Shown here: positions 8,057 through 15,285 of the stretch, piece by piece | Layout: each line of letters begins with the position of its first letter | Numbering within the stretch: position 1 is the stretch's first letter | Assembly (NCBI GenBank): GCA_002706085.1 | Contig: PAJO01000061.1 | Location: forward strand, 1 to 33,134 | Direction of reading: 5' to 3' | Length of the DNA: 33,134 bases | From: Alcanivoracaceae bacterium | GTDB lineage: Bacteria; Pseudomonadota; Gammaproteobacteria; Pseudomonadales; Alcanivoracaceae | Notes under the pieces: generated by a model | Told to the model about the DNA's origin: nothing | The model's input: the letters and a program-made list of their open reading frames with translations, nothing else | Databases searched by the model: none | Program-made: the position numbers and the translations under genes

Positions 8057-9061
8057 ATGACCAAAAAATATGACGTTTATGCCCTCGGCAATGCCCTGGT
8101 GGATACCGAAATCGAGGTCAGCGACGCCTTTCTGGAACGCATGGAGGTCGGCAAGGGCCTGATGACCCTGGTGGATGAAGCCCGCCAGACAGAACTGCTC
8201 ACCGCCCTGAAAGACGAAGCCGAACCACGCAAACAGACCAGTGGCGGCTCTGCCTGTAACACCGTGATTGCCACCCGCTACTTTGGCGGCAGCGGCTACT
8301 ACGCCTGCAAGGTTGCCGACGATGCCACCGGCGACATTTTCGTCAACGACCTGACCGCAGCCGGCGTGGACACCAACATGAACGGCCACCGGGAAAACGG
8401 CATCTCCGGCAAGTGCCTGGTGATGCTAACCCCGGACGCCGAGCGCACCATGAATACGTTTCTGGGGATCTCCAGCCAGGTTTCCGAATTCGAGCTGGAC
8501 GAAGCCGCCATCGCCGACAGCCAGTATGTCTATCTGGAAGGGTATCTGGTCAGCGGTGACAGCTCACGGGCGGCCACCGTCAAGCTGCGCCAGTTGGCGG
8601 AGAAACACGGGGTAAAAACCTCGCTGACCTTCTCCGACCCAGCCATGGTGCAGTTCTTCAAGGATGGCCTGACCGAAATGCTCGGCGATGGCGTGGACCT
8701 GCTGTTCTGCAATGAAGCCGAAGCCACCAGCTACACCGATACCGACAACGTGGACGCCGCTCTGGCGTCACTGAAATCGGTGTGCCGCTCAGCGGTAATT
8801 ACGCTGGGCGCCAAGGGGGCTCTGGTATGGGATGGCACAACCACCCACACCATCGACCCGGTCGCGGTAAAGGCCGTGGACAGCAACGGGGCGGGCGACA
8901 TGTTTGCTGGCGCCTTCCTCTATGCCATCACCCACGGCCACGACTTCGCCACAGCAGGCAAACTGGCCTCTGCCGCCTCGGCACGACTGGTCAGCGAGTT
9001 CGGCCCGCGCCTGCCCGCCGAAGCGCACCCGGAAATCCGCAAGGCGGTTCTCGGCGAATAA
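8057..9061 (+). CDS. PfkB-family kinase, adenosine-kinase-like
   Basis: Cytoplasmic ribokinase-fold sugar/nucleoside kinase of 334 residues. ATG 8057 follows GGAG at 8048-8051. N-terminal YALGNALVDTEIEV is the first PfkB strand; SGGSACNTVIATRYFGG (about 62-78) is the first PfkB signature region; the second signature is AVDSNGAGDMFAGAF, where Asp281 is the expected catalytic base and the GAG forms the anion hole. Ser-Asn replaces the more usual Thr-x before GAGD, as in other adenosine-kinase-like members. Substrate cannot be fixed from sequence: adenosine, guanosine or a sugar are all possible. The stop codon is 3 bp before a REP-like palindrome, and the Rieske gene follows. Confidence 0.85.
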   Translation: MTKKYDVYALGNALVDTEIEVSDAFLERMEVGKGLMTLVDEARQTELLTALKDEAEPRKQTSGGSACNTVIATRYFGGSGYYACKVADDATGDIFVNDLTAAGVDTNMNGHRENGISGKCLVMLTPDAERTMNTFLGISSQVSEFELDEAAIADSQYVYLEGYLVSGDSSRAATVKLRQLAEKHGVKTSLTFSDPAMVQFFKDGLTEMLGDGVDLLFCNEAEATSYTDTDNVDAALASLKSVCRSAVITLGAKGALVWDGTTTHTIDPVAVKAVDSNGAGDMFAGAFLYAITHGHDFATAGKLASAASARLVSEFGPRLPAEAHPEIRKAVLGE

Positions 9062-9063
9062 TC

Positions 9064-9145
9064 GTAGGGCGGAAATCAGCGTCAGCCGATCTCCGCCACC
9101 CTGTTCAATAAGGTGGAGATGGGCTCGCGCCCATTTCCACCCTAC
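9064..9145. repeat. REP-like palindrome, second family (copy 1)
   Basis: Imperfect inverted repeat: left arm begins GTAGGGCGGAAATCAGCG, right arm ends CGCCCATTTCCACCCTAC, with a loop of about 10 bp. The same family recurs at 14833-14928. It sits between the PfkB kinase and the Rieske gene and could form a strong hairpin in the transcript. Confidence 0.8.
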
Positions 9146-9165
9146 CAAGCCACGCTGGAAGCACC

Positions 9166-9498
9166 ATGGAACACGTTTGCAACCTGGACGACATCGAACA
9201 CGAGAGCGCCCGGGAATTTCAGAAAGATGGCCAGCCCGTGGTGGTGGCCAAATTTGACGGCCAGGTCCACGCCTATATCAACTGGTGCCCGCACTTGGGG
9301 ATTGAACTGAACTTCATGCCCGACGAATTCATGGACAGCGATCGCCAGTTCATCATGTGCGCCAATCACGGCGCCCTGTTCGAGGTGGAATCCGGCCATT
9401 GTCTGTCGGGCCCGTGCATGGGCGACAAGCTGGTCCCGGTACCGGTGGAAGTGCGTGGTAACGAAATCTGGCTGGGAGAGGTTCCGCAACCCGCATGA
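9166..9498 (+). CDS. Rieske [2Fe-2S] ferredoxin-like protein
   Basis: A 110-residue soluble single-domain Rieske protein. The two cluster-binding boxes are intact: C41-P-H43 in INWCPHLGIELN and C65-A-N-H68 in IMCANHGALFEV, 21 residues apart. The second box is followed by SGHCLSGPCMGDKL, which matches the proline-loop region of Rieske ferredoxins. There is no signal or membrane helix, so it is cytoplasmic. It probably shuttles electrons, but the partner oxygenase or reductase is not visible here. The stop overlaps the srkA start by ATGA, so it is co-translated with that kinase. Confidence 0.9.
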   Translation: MEHVCNLDDIEHESAREFQKDGQPVVVAKFDGQVHAYINWCPHLGIELNFMPDEFMDSDRQFIMCANHGALFEVESGHCLSGPCMGDKLVPVPVEVRGNEIWLGEVPQPA

Positions 9499-10466
9499 GC
9501 GACATCACAGGGCACCCTTTCGATCTGCTGACCCCGGACTACATGCTTGATGCCGTAGACGCCGCCGGCTTTCTCAGTGACGGCCGGCTATTGCAGTTGA
9601 ACAGCTTCGAGAACCGGGTTTATCAGGTCGGCCAGGAAGACGGTGCCCCGGTGATTGTGAAGTTCTATCGCCCACAACGCTGGAGCGACGAACAGATCCT
9701 TGAGGAGCATGCCTTCAGCCTGTTCCTCGCGGAGCGCGACCTGCCGGTGGTCGCCCCCATCGCGAAGAACGGCACCAGCCTGTTTCACTGTGATCACTTC
9801 GCCTTTGCGGTGTTTCGGCGCGCCGGCGGCCATGCACCGGAACTGGCCAACGACAGCCATCTGGAGCAACTGGGGCGCACCCTCGCACGCTGGCATGCTT
9901 GCGGCAGCGACCGCCCCTACCAGCATCGCCCCACACTGGATGTGGTCGAGGATATCCGAACCGCCAGCACCTTCCTGATCGATGAAGTGGTGGATCTCAA
10001 CTACCGCGGCCAGTACCGGGATACGGTGGGGCAATTGCTGGAACGCATTGAGAAACGCCTGGCAGGCACCGCTTTTCCCTTGCTGAATGTTCACGGCGAT
10101 TGCCACACCGGCAACATCTTGTGGCGCGACGACAGTCCACATTTTGTGGATCTGGACGACAGCCTGCGCGCCCCGGCCATGCAGGACATCTGGATGCTGT
10201 TGTCCGGGGAAGAGGACGAGCAGCAACATCAGTTACGGGTACTTGCCCAAGGCTACGACACCTTCCTGCCCTTCCCCTGGGAACAAAAAGGGCTGATTGA
10301 ACCGCTGCGCATCCGTCGCATGATCGGCTATGACGCCTGGCTGGCCAAACGCTGGGACGACCCCGCCTTCCCGCCGGCCTTCCCGTGGTTTGAATCAATG
10401 CATTATTGGGGCAACCAGGTCACCCTGTTACAGCAGCAACTGCGTGAACTGGACCGGCAAGCGTAG
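9495..10466 (+). CDS. srkA: Stress-response Ser/Thr protein kinase, SrkA/YihE family
   Basis: Cytoplasmic APH-fold protein kinase of 323 residues. In E. coli the orthologue protects against envelope- and MazF-related death. Visible: the N-lobe segment LNSFENRVYQVG, VIVKFYRP with the ATP-binding Lys, the catalytic loop NVHGDCHTGNILW (catalytic Asp202, Mg-binding Asn207) and the DFG-equivalent HFVDLDDS (Asp219). Length matches the family. It overlaps the Rieske gene by 4 bp, an arrangement that hints at redox-linked control, though this is only inference. It converges on sfsA with about 20 bp between the stops and no hairpin I can see. Confidence 0.92.
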   Translation: MSDITGHPFDLLTPDYMLDAVDAAGFLSDGRLLQLNSFENRVYQVGQEDGAPVIVKFYRPQRWSDEQILEEHAFSLFLAERDLPVVAPIAKNGTSLFHCDHFAFAVFRRAGGHAPELANDSHLEQLGRTLARWHACGSDRPYQHRPTLDVVEDIRTASTFLIDEVVDLNYRGQYRDTVGQLLERIEKRLAGTAFPLLNVHGDCHTGNILWRDDSPHFVDLDDSLRAPAMQDIWMLLSGEEDEQQHQLRVLAQGYDTFLPFPWEQKGLIEPLRIRRMIGYDAWLAKRWDDPAFPPAFPWFESMHYWGNQVTLLQQQLRELDRQA

Positions 10467-10487
10467 ACAGATAGACGCACGCGGCGG

Positions 10488-11219
10488 TTACGTCCCCCGC
10501 GTCAACAGCACCGGTACCGGCGCCTCCAGAACAAACTCCGTTTGCGACAGGGCGACCCGCCAGGCCAGCACCTCTACCCCCGCCGCTACCGCCTCACGCA
10601 GCAGCTCACCATAACGCTGATCGATTTCATCCGCCGGTCGCGCCGCCGTGGCGCCACTGTGCTGCACACAGAAAAACAGCACCGCTCGGCGACCCGACGC
10701 CACTACCTCCATCAGGGTACGCAGATGCTTCTGGCCGCGCTCGGTGACCGAGTCAGGAAAGGCAATGACACCATCATCCGCATCCTCCGGCCCCGGCCCG
10801 AGCGTCACATTCTTCACCTCGATAAAGGTATGCGGGTCCGCCCGTTCACCCAGTGCCAGATCAAAACGGCTGTCCGTGTATTTGACCTCCCTCTCCACTC
10901 CGCTGCACGGATCCAGCTCCGCCACCCGTCCGCTGCGAACCGCCTCTTCCACCAGCGCGTTGGTGCGGCTGGTGTTCACCCCCGCCCAGTGACCATGGGC
11001 CACCTGCAATGCCTCCAGGGTGTGGCGGTACTTGCGTTTGGGGTTGCCGCTATCGGAAATCAACGCCTGCTGCGGCTCACCCAGCACACAGTTTTTCATG
11101 GACCCGGTATTGGGACAGTGCACCGTGATTTCGCTGCCATCGTCACGAACCACGTCGGCCATGAACCGTTTGTAGCGACGCAACAAGGTGACGCGCTCCA
11201 GCTGCGGGGAAAATTTCAC
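10488..11219 (-). CDS. sfsA: SfsA family protein (sugar fermentation stimulation protein A homologue)
   Basis: 243 residues. Named for an E. coli gene whose overexpression raised maltose gene expression; the fold combines an OB-like N-terminus with a nuclease-like domain, but the biochemical role is unsettled. Seen: LLRRYKRFMADV near the N-terminus, HCPNTGSMKNC (nucleic-acid-binding segment), DLALGERADPHTFIEVKNVTLG with the PD-(D/E)xK-like Glu and Lys, and FPDSVTERGQKHLRTL. The start is GTG at 11219, which overlaps the TGA of the upstream aminotransferase gene (GTGA), so the two are coupled. This pair next to dksA is conserved in pseudomonads. Confidence 0.92.
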   Translation of the reverse strand: MKFSPQLERVTLLRRYKRFMADVVRDDGSEITVHCPNTGSMKNCVLGEPQQALISDSGNPKRKYRHTLEALQVAHGHWAGVNTSRTNALVEEAVRSGRVAELDPCSGVEREVKYTDSRFDLALGERADPHTFIEVKNVTLGPGPEDADDGVIAFPDSVTERGQKHLRTLMEVVASGRRAVLFFCVQHSGATAARPADEIDQRYGELLREAVAAGVEVLAWRVALSQTEFVLEAPVPVLLTRGT

Positions 11220-12379
11220 AGGGACTCCAGATAGTGTTCCAGACGATGCAACGCCTCGGTCAGTCGTGATTCTGTGCAGGTATAGGCGAGCCGCACATAG
11301 CGCTTGTGGTCATGCCCCTCGCCAAAGTCCACGCCCGGCGTGATGGCCACCCCGGCGCGCTCAAGCAGATCGGCACAGAAGGCGTGGCTATCATGGGTAT
11401 AGCGACTCACATCCACATACACATAGAAGGCGCCGTCAGCCCGAGACACCACCGGTAATTTCAGGTGCGCCAAACCATTGAGCAAACACTGGCGGCGGCG
11501 AGCCAACAACTGGTGGCGCTGCTCCAGAATCGTCATAGAGGCTTCTTCCAGCGCGGCGAGCGCGCCGTACTGCGCTGGTGTCGATGGCGCCAGAAACAGA
11601 TTTTGCGCCAGCCGCTCGATGGCCGGCACCAGGGGTTCGGGGGCAACCAGCCAGCCAAGTCGCCAGCCCGTCATGCAGAAATATTTGCTGAAGCTGTTAA
11701 TGACCACCACATCGTCAGTCTGGCTCAGAACAGTGGAAGCTGGCTGGGTATAACACAGCCCCTGGTAGATCTCGTCCACCAGCAAGGTGCCGTGGTGCCT
11801 GCGCGCCACCGAGACCAGCTCGGCCAGGGTGTCAGGGCTGAGCATATTGCCCGTGGGATTATCCGGGCTGGCGACCATGGCCACGCGAGTCGAGGGCTGC
11901 CAGGCAGCCTCCAACGCCGCTGCCGAAAGGTCAAAATGGGAGGTCGCATCCAGCAATAATGGCTGCGGATCCCCGCCGACCAGATTCACGAACTGGCGAT
12001 TACAGGGGTAACCCGGGTCACATAACAGCACCCCCTCACCAGGATTGATCAACGCTGCCAGAGCCAACTGCAAGGCACCCGATGCCCCAGGGGTCACCAC
12101 AATGCGCGAAGCTGGCACCTCGGCGCCAAAACGTTCCCGGTAATCATCGGAGATGGCCTGACGCAACACCGGTAGTCCCGCCGCGGGCGTGTAGCCTGTT
12201 CGCCCTTGCTCCATGGCATGCTGGATCGCCTCGATTACCGGTGATGGTGTCCCAAAATCAGGCTCTCCTACCTCAAGATGCAGGATATCGTGTCCCTCAG
12301 CTTCCAACTGCTGGGCCCTTTCCAACAGCGCCATTACATGAAAAGGCGGGATCTGACTGGCATAGCGGGATAGCGTCAT
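11216..12379 (-). CDS. PLP-dependent aminotransferase, class I/II
   Basis: A 387-residue aspartate-aminotransferase-superfamily enzyme. PLP-binding features in order: VTPGASGALQLAL (phosphate-binding turn, about 96-108), SPDNPTGN (Asn/Asp contacting the cofactor), LVDEIYQGL (Asp202, Tyr205) and INSFSKYFCMTGWRLGW with Lys232 as the Schiff-base lysine. The C-terminal substrate-carboxylate Arg lies in KRYVRLAYT. Substrate is not determined; the neighbours do not point to a pathway. I start at ATG 12379; a GTG directly before it (12382) is an alternative that adds one residue, and GAGGAAA upstream fits both. Divergent from dksA, coupled to sfsA. Confidence 0.88.
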   Translation of the reverse strand: MTLSRYASQIPPFHVMALLERAQQLEAEGHDILHLEVGEPDFGTPSPVIEAIQHAMEQGRTGYTPAAGLPVLRQAISDDYRERFGAEVPASRIVVTPGASGALQLALAALINPGEGVLLCDPGYPCNRQFVNLVGGDPQPLLLDATSHFDLSAAALEAAWQPSTRVAMVASPDNPTGNMLSPDTLAELVSVARRHHGTLLVDEIYQGLCYTQPASTVLSQTDDVVVINSFSKYFCMTGWRLGWLVAPEPLVPAIERLAQNLFLAPSTPAQYGALAALEEASMTILEQRHQLLARRRQCLLNGLAHLKLPVVSRADGAFYVYVDVSRYTHDSHAFCADLLERAGVAITPGVDFGEGHDHKRYVRLAYTCTESRLTEALHRLEHYLESL

Positions 12380-12392
12380 CACAAGTTTCCTC

Positions 12393-12420
12393 TTCCAAGA
12401 CGGGCCGGCATGGCTATAAT
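12393..12420 (+). promoter_or_regulatory. Candidate sigma70 promoter of dksA
   Basis: A perfect TATAAT at 12415-12420 with a weak -35 (TTCCAA, 12393-12398) 16 bp upstream. Transcription would start near 12427 and leave a leader of about 155 nt before the chosen dksA start. The hexamer lies in the divergent gap after the aminotransferase start. Confidence 0.5.
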
Positions 12421-12581
12421 CGGCCAGATTTTCATCAATCAGGCTACCTGCTGGAGGCAGGCCCTGTAATTGGTGACAAGACTTGCCTATAAGGGGTAAG
12501 GTCGAAGATTACATTATGCCCATGAGGGAAGTGCGGGCACAGGATAGAGAGTCAAAGACCATGCTAAGGGAGTTACTGAAG

Positions 12582-13787
12582 ATGGCCACCGGCAAAAAGA
12601 AAGCCCCGAAAAAGGCGGCGACCAAAAAAGCCACCGGAACTGCTGCCAGCACCCGTAAAGCCTCTACCAAACCCGCCAGCAAATCTGCCAGCAAGACAGC
12701 CACCAGCAAACCCGCCGCCAAGAAAACGCCAGCCAAAAAAGCTGCCGTGAAAAAGCCTGCGGCCAAGAAGGCTACGGCAAAAAAAGCACCAGCGAAAAAA
12801 GCGGCTGCGAAAAAGGCTGTTGCCAAGAAGCCCGCGCCGAAGAAAGCTGCGGTCAAAAAGCCCGCCGCCAAGAAAGCGGCAGTAAAAAAAGCGCCGGCGA
12901 AAAAAGCCCCAGCCAAGAAAACCGCAGCAAAGCCCACCGCCAAAAAAGCCGTTACCAGCAAGCCGGCTGCCAAAAAGGCCACCGTGAAGAAAGCCGCTGT
13001 GTCCAAGCCCAAGGCCACCAGCAAAAGCCCCGCCAAAAAAGCGCCGGCCAAGGCTGCAAGCCAATCCGTCGCGGGCAAGAGCAAGACACCCGCTGCAAAA
13101 CAGACAACCAGGGCGACCTCTGCCAAACCGGCAAAGGCTACCCGGCCAGCAGCCCCCAAGGCTGCGGCCAAGAAAGCAGCACCTGCTGCACCAAGAACAA
13201 AACTGCCTGCCTCCGGCAAGGCAAAACCGGCGGGAACTCCTGCCGCGCAACGACCATCGAACTCCGGTACCGCAAGGACTGCGCTTGCCGGCAAAGGAAT
13301 GTCGCCGAGCCGATCCACCTCTTCTGCTCAGGTAAAAAAGACAGTGAAAAAGACCTCCTCCACTTCATCCCAGGCCCTGCTGCACGGTTTCAAACCTTAT
13401 CAGCCAGCCAAGGATGAGGAATACATGAACGAGAAACAGCGTGAACACTTCCGTCAGATTCTACTGGCCTGGCGCCAGGAGCTGATGGAAGAAGCCGATC
13501 GCACCATGCACCACCTGCAGGATGAACAAGCCAATCTGCCTGACCCTGCAGACCGCGCTACCCAGGAAGAAGAATTTGCCCTGGAACTGCGTACCCGTGA
13601 CCGCGAGCGCAAGCTGCTCAAGAAGATCGAAAAGACCCTGGACCTGGTCGACAAGGACGACTACGGCTACTGTGAAGCCTGTGGCATCGAAATCGGCATC
13701 CGCCGCCTCGAAGCCCGCCCCACCGCCGAGATGTGCATCGACTGCAAGGAACTGGCGGAGATCAAGGAAAAGCAGCTGGCAGGCTAA
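12582..13787 (+). CDS. dksA: DksA with a long N-terminal Lys/Ala/Pro-rich (histone H1/AlgP-like) extension
   Basis: The last 120 residues (from Met282) are a complete DksA: two coiled-coil helices with acidic tip residues ([19 protein letters not shown]) and a zinc finger CEACG...CIDC with all four Cys, ending EKQLAG. DksA enters the RNA polymerase secondary channel and, with ppGpp, retunes promoters. Residues about 264-281 ([16 protein letters not shown]) match the short lead-in of ordinary pseudomonad DksA. Ahead of this are about 263 residues made almost only of Lys, Ala, Pro, Ser and Thr, with a five-residue AxxKK rhythm. Usual DksA length is about 150. Start: ATG 12582 follows GGGAG at 12568-12572; in-frame ATGs at 12516, 12522 and 12561 and a TTG at 12483 are possible alternatives. 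The frame is uninterrupted across the join. Confidence 0.9.
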   Translation: MATGKKKAPKKAATKKATGTAASTRKASTKPASKSASKTATSKPAAKKTPAKKAAVKKPAAKKATAKKAPAKKAAAKKAVAKKPAPKKAAVKKPAAKKAAVKKAPAKKAPAKKTAAKPTAKKAVTSKPAAKKATVKKAAVSKPKATSKSPAKKAPAKAASQSVAGKSKTPAAKQTTRATSAKPAKATRPAAPKAAAKKAAPAAPRTKLPASGKAKPAGTPAAQRPSNSGTARTALAGKGMSPSRSTSSAQVKKTVKKTSSTSSQALLHGFKPYQPAKDEEYMNEKQREHFRQILLAWRQELMEEADRTMHHLQDEQANLPDPADRATQEEEFALELRTRDRERKLLKKIEKTLDLVDKDDYGYCEACGIEIGIRRLEARPTAEMCIDCKELAEIKEKQLAG

Positions 13788-13791
13788 AAGC

Positions 13792-13956
13792 AGTTAATAA
13801 TTAATAATGAATAATGAATAGCTTGCGACAGCTGGCTGTTGATTCTGCCAACCCAGAGGCCGCGCCAATGCTTTGTGCGCGGCTTCCTGCGTTTCAGCAT
13901 CCAGCCACTCTAATTCGTGCAACTATTAATTATTAACTATTCACTATTAATTACCT
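13792..13956. repeat. AT-rich inverted heptamer arrays between dksA and gluQ
   Basis: Left arm AGTTAAT, AATTAAT, AATGAAT, AATGAAT (13792-13819) begins 5 bp after the dksA stop. Right arm ACTATTA, ATTATTA, ACTATTC, ACTATTA, ATTACC (13922-13955) ends two bases before the gluQ ATG. The arms are reverse complements in type. The spacer of about 100 bp holds a GC-rich hairpin (GCCGCGC 13859-13865 with GCGCGGC 13877-13883) that may act as a weak dksA terminator. Confidence 0.85.
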
Positions 13957-13957
13957 T

Positions 13958-14836
13958 ATGAGCTATCGAGGACGTTTCGCCCCCACGCCCTCCGGCCCGC
14001 TGCATTTCGGGTCGCTGGTGGCGGCGCTCGCCAGTTGGCTGGACGCACGAGCCAATGGTGGGGAATGGCTGGTGCGGATAGATGATCTGGATCCCCCCCG
14101 GGAAGTGCCCGGGGCGGCCGATGCCATTCTGCTGCAGCTGGAACAGTTCGGGCTGGTGTGGGATGGCTCGGTGCGTTATCAAAGCCAGCACCATGAGGCC
14201 TATCAGGGGGCGGTGGAGCAACTTCTGGCAGACCATCACGCCTTTTACTGCACTCTCACCCGCAAGCAGCTGGCGACCCTGAATCACAACCACCCGGGCA
14301 TCAGTGCTGCAGCCCCCACCAGTGACGATGCCTCGGTTCGCCTCGACGTGCCGGACAGTGAGCTTTGCTTCGACGATGGCATACAGGGGCGGGTCTGCAA
14401 CAACCTCCATCAGGACGGCGGCGCCTTTGTGATCCGTCGCCGTGACGGTCTGTTCGGCTACCAACTGGCCTGCGCCCTGGATGATGCCAACGACGTCATA
14501 ACCCATGTGCTACGCGGCGCCGACCTGATCGATTCCCCCCTGCGCCAGCGCTGGCTACTGGAATGCCTGGGGCGCCCCGCTCCGCTTTACGCCCATTTGC
14601 CCGTGGTCACTGACGGCCGCGATACCAAGCTATCCAAGTCCGGCGGCAGCGAAGCGCTCGCCCCCGCCCATGCCAGCCAACTCCTCTCAGCGGCCCTGCA
14701 CTGCATGGGTCTGCAACCGCCGAAAGATCTCCAGGGCGCACCACCTGCCACCCTGCTGGAATGGGGCAAACTCCATTACCCTGAACACCACTGGCCCCCC
14801 GGCCGCCAGCAACCTTTACCCACGTCACTCTCGTAG
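13958..14836 (+). CDS. gluQ: Glutamyl-Q tRNA(Asp) synthetase
   Basis: A truncated glutamyl-tRNA synthetase paralogue that attaches glutamate to queuosine in tRNA-Asp. 292 residues. Catalytic-core motifs: RGRFAPTPSGPLHFGS with the HIGH-equivalent (residues 16-19), RIDDLDPPRE, LRGADLIDSPLRQ and the KMSKS-equivalent KLSKS (224-228). The anticodon-binding domain is absent, as expected. In the zinc-ligand region the usual C-T-C is C98-T-L100 and the later Tyr and Cys ligands are not evident (NHNHPGIS), so the zinc site seems lost. The conserved N-terminus fixes the start at 13958, yet no Shine-Dalgarno is present because a heptamer array reaches to the ATG. The TAG stop is supplied by the REP-like repeat at 14833. 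Downstream of dksA as in pseudomonads. Confidence 0.92.
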   Translation: MSYRGRFAPTPSGPLHFGSLVAALASWLDARANGGEWLVRIDDLDPPREVPGAADAILLQLEQFGLVWDGSVRYQSQHHEAYQGAVEQLLADHHAFYCTLTRKQLATLNHNHPGISAAAPTSDDASVRLDVPDSELCFDDGIQGRVCNNLHQDGGAFVIRRRDGLFGYQLACALDDANDVITHVLRGADLIDSPLRQRWLLECLGRPAPLYAHLPVVTDGRDTKLSKSGGSEALAPAHASQLLSAALHCMGLQPPKDLQGAPPATLLEWGKLHYPEHHWPPGRQQPLPTSLS

Positions 14837-14928
14837 GGCAGAAATGGGCGTCAGCCCATCTCGGCCACCCTGACCCTGGATTTCAGCATCATTCGGTGGA
14901 GATCGGCTGACGCTCATTTCCACCCTAC
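14833..14928. repeat. REP-like palindrome, second family (copy 2)
   Basis: Left arm begins GTAGGGCAGAAATGGGCG, right arm ends CGCTCATTTCCACCCTAC. Same family as 9064-9145, with a longer loop. Its first bases provide the TAG stop codon of gluQ. Confidence 0.8.
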
Positions 14929-14949
14929 GCAACAACCCCATCTCGCGCG

Positions 14950-15036
14950 TTTCCACTTTCAACTTTCAACTCAGCCCCCCGAACCAGGCCACAGTTTTTG
15001 CTTTTCGCTGTCAACTCTCAACTGTCCACTGTCAAC
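14950..15036. repeat. Heptamer arrays in direct orientation
   Basis: Left units TTTCCAC, TTTCAAC, TTTCAAC (14950-14970); right units CTGTCAA, CTCTCAA, CTGTCCA, CTGTCAA (15008-15035). Both arms share the TCAAC core on the same strand, unlike the inverted pairs elsewhere. They lie between gluQ and cbrX. Confidence 0.7.
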
Positions 15037-15040
15037 TGAA

Positions 15041-15051
15041 CCCCCCCCCCC
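15041..15051. repeat. Run of 11 cytosines
   Basis: An uninterrupted C homopolymer 4 bp upstream of the candidate -35 of the cbrX promoter. Such tracts can change length by slippage; here a change would alter the upstream face of the promoter rather than its spacer. Confidence 0.9.
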
Positions 15052-15054
15052 GCT

Positions 15055-15084
15055 TTTACACGCCTCCCTAACCTGACGTATCCT
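15055..15084 (+). promoter_or_regulatory. Candidate sigma70 promoter of cbrX-cbrA
   Basis: TTTACA (15055-15060, 5 of 6) and TATCCT (15079-15084, 4 of 6) with an 18-bp spacer. The predicted start near 15091 gives a short leader containing AGAGGGA (15093-15099), a good ribosome site for cbrX. Confidence 0.5.
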
Positions 15085-15108
15085 CTTCGGCCAGAGGGAC
15101 CTAACAAC

Positions 15109-15285
15109 ATGTATACAGATCGCCTGCTTATCATTTTTATTCTGGGAACCTACCTGTTGTCCCCTGCCATTATTGATTGGTGGAGCGAAGGGGGGCGAGC
15201 GTGGTATCGCCCTTATCTGATCTGGCTGGGGTTGATTGCCCTGAGCTACTGGATTGCAAAGAGCAAAGATGTCGATGGTCTATAG
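15109..15285 (+). CDS. cbrX: CbrX-like small membrane protein upstream of cbrA
   Basis: A 58-residue protein. ATG 15109 has AGAGGGA nine bases upstream. Two hydrophobic segments (LLIIFILGTYLLSPAII, about 6-22, and YLIWLGLIALSYWIA, about 37-51) separated by a short Trp- and Arg-bearing loop predict a hairpin membrane protein. The TAG (15283-15285) lies inside cbrA, so the two frames overlap by 17 bp. Pseudomonas putida has a comparable small gene, cbrX, in front of cbrA and translationally coupled to it; I assign the name from position, size and overlap, not from alignment. Coupling probably sets the dose of CbrA, whose own ribosome site is poor. Confidence 0.75.
   Translation: MYTDRLLIIFILGTYLLSPAIIDWWSEGGRAWYRPYLIWLGLIALSYWIAKSKDVDGL

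Noticed and set aside
12509-13318. Long minus-strand open frames (269 and 225 codons) inside dksA
   Set aside because: Their composition is the complement of the Lys/Ala-rich tract and no ribosome site or known domain is seen; they are shadows.
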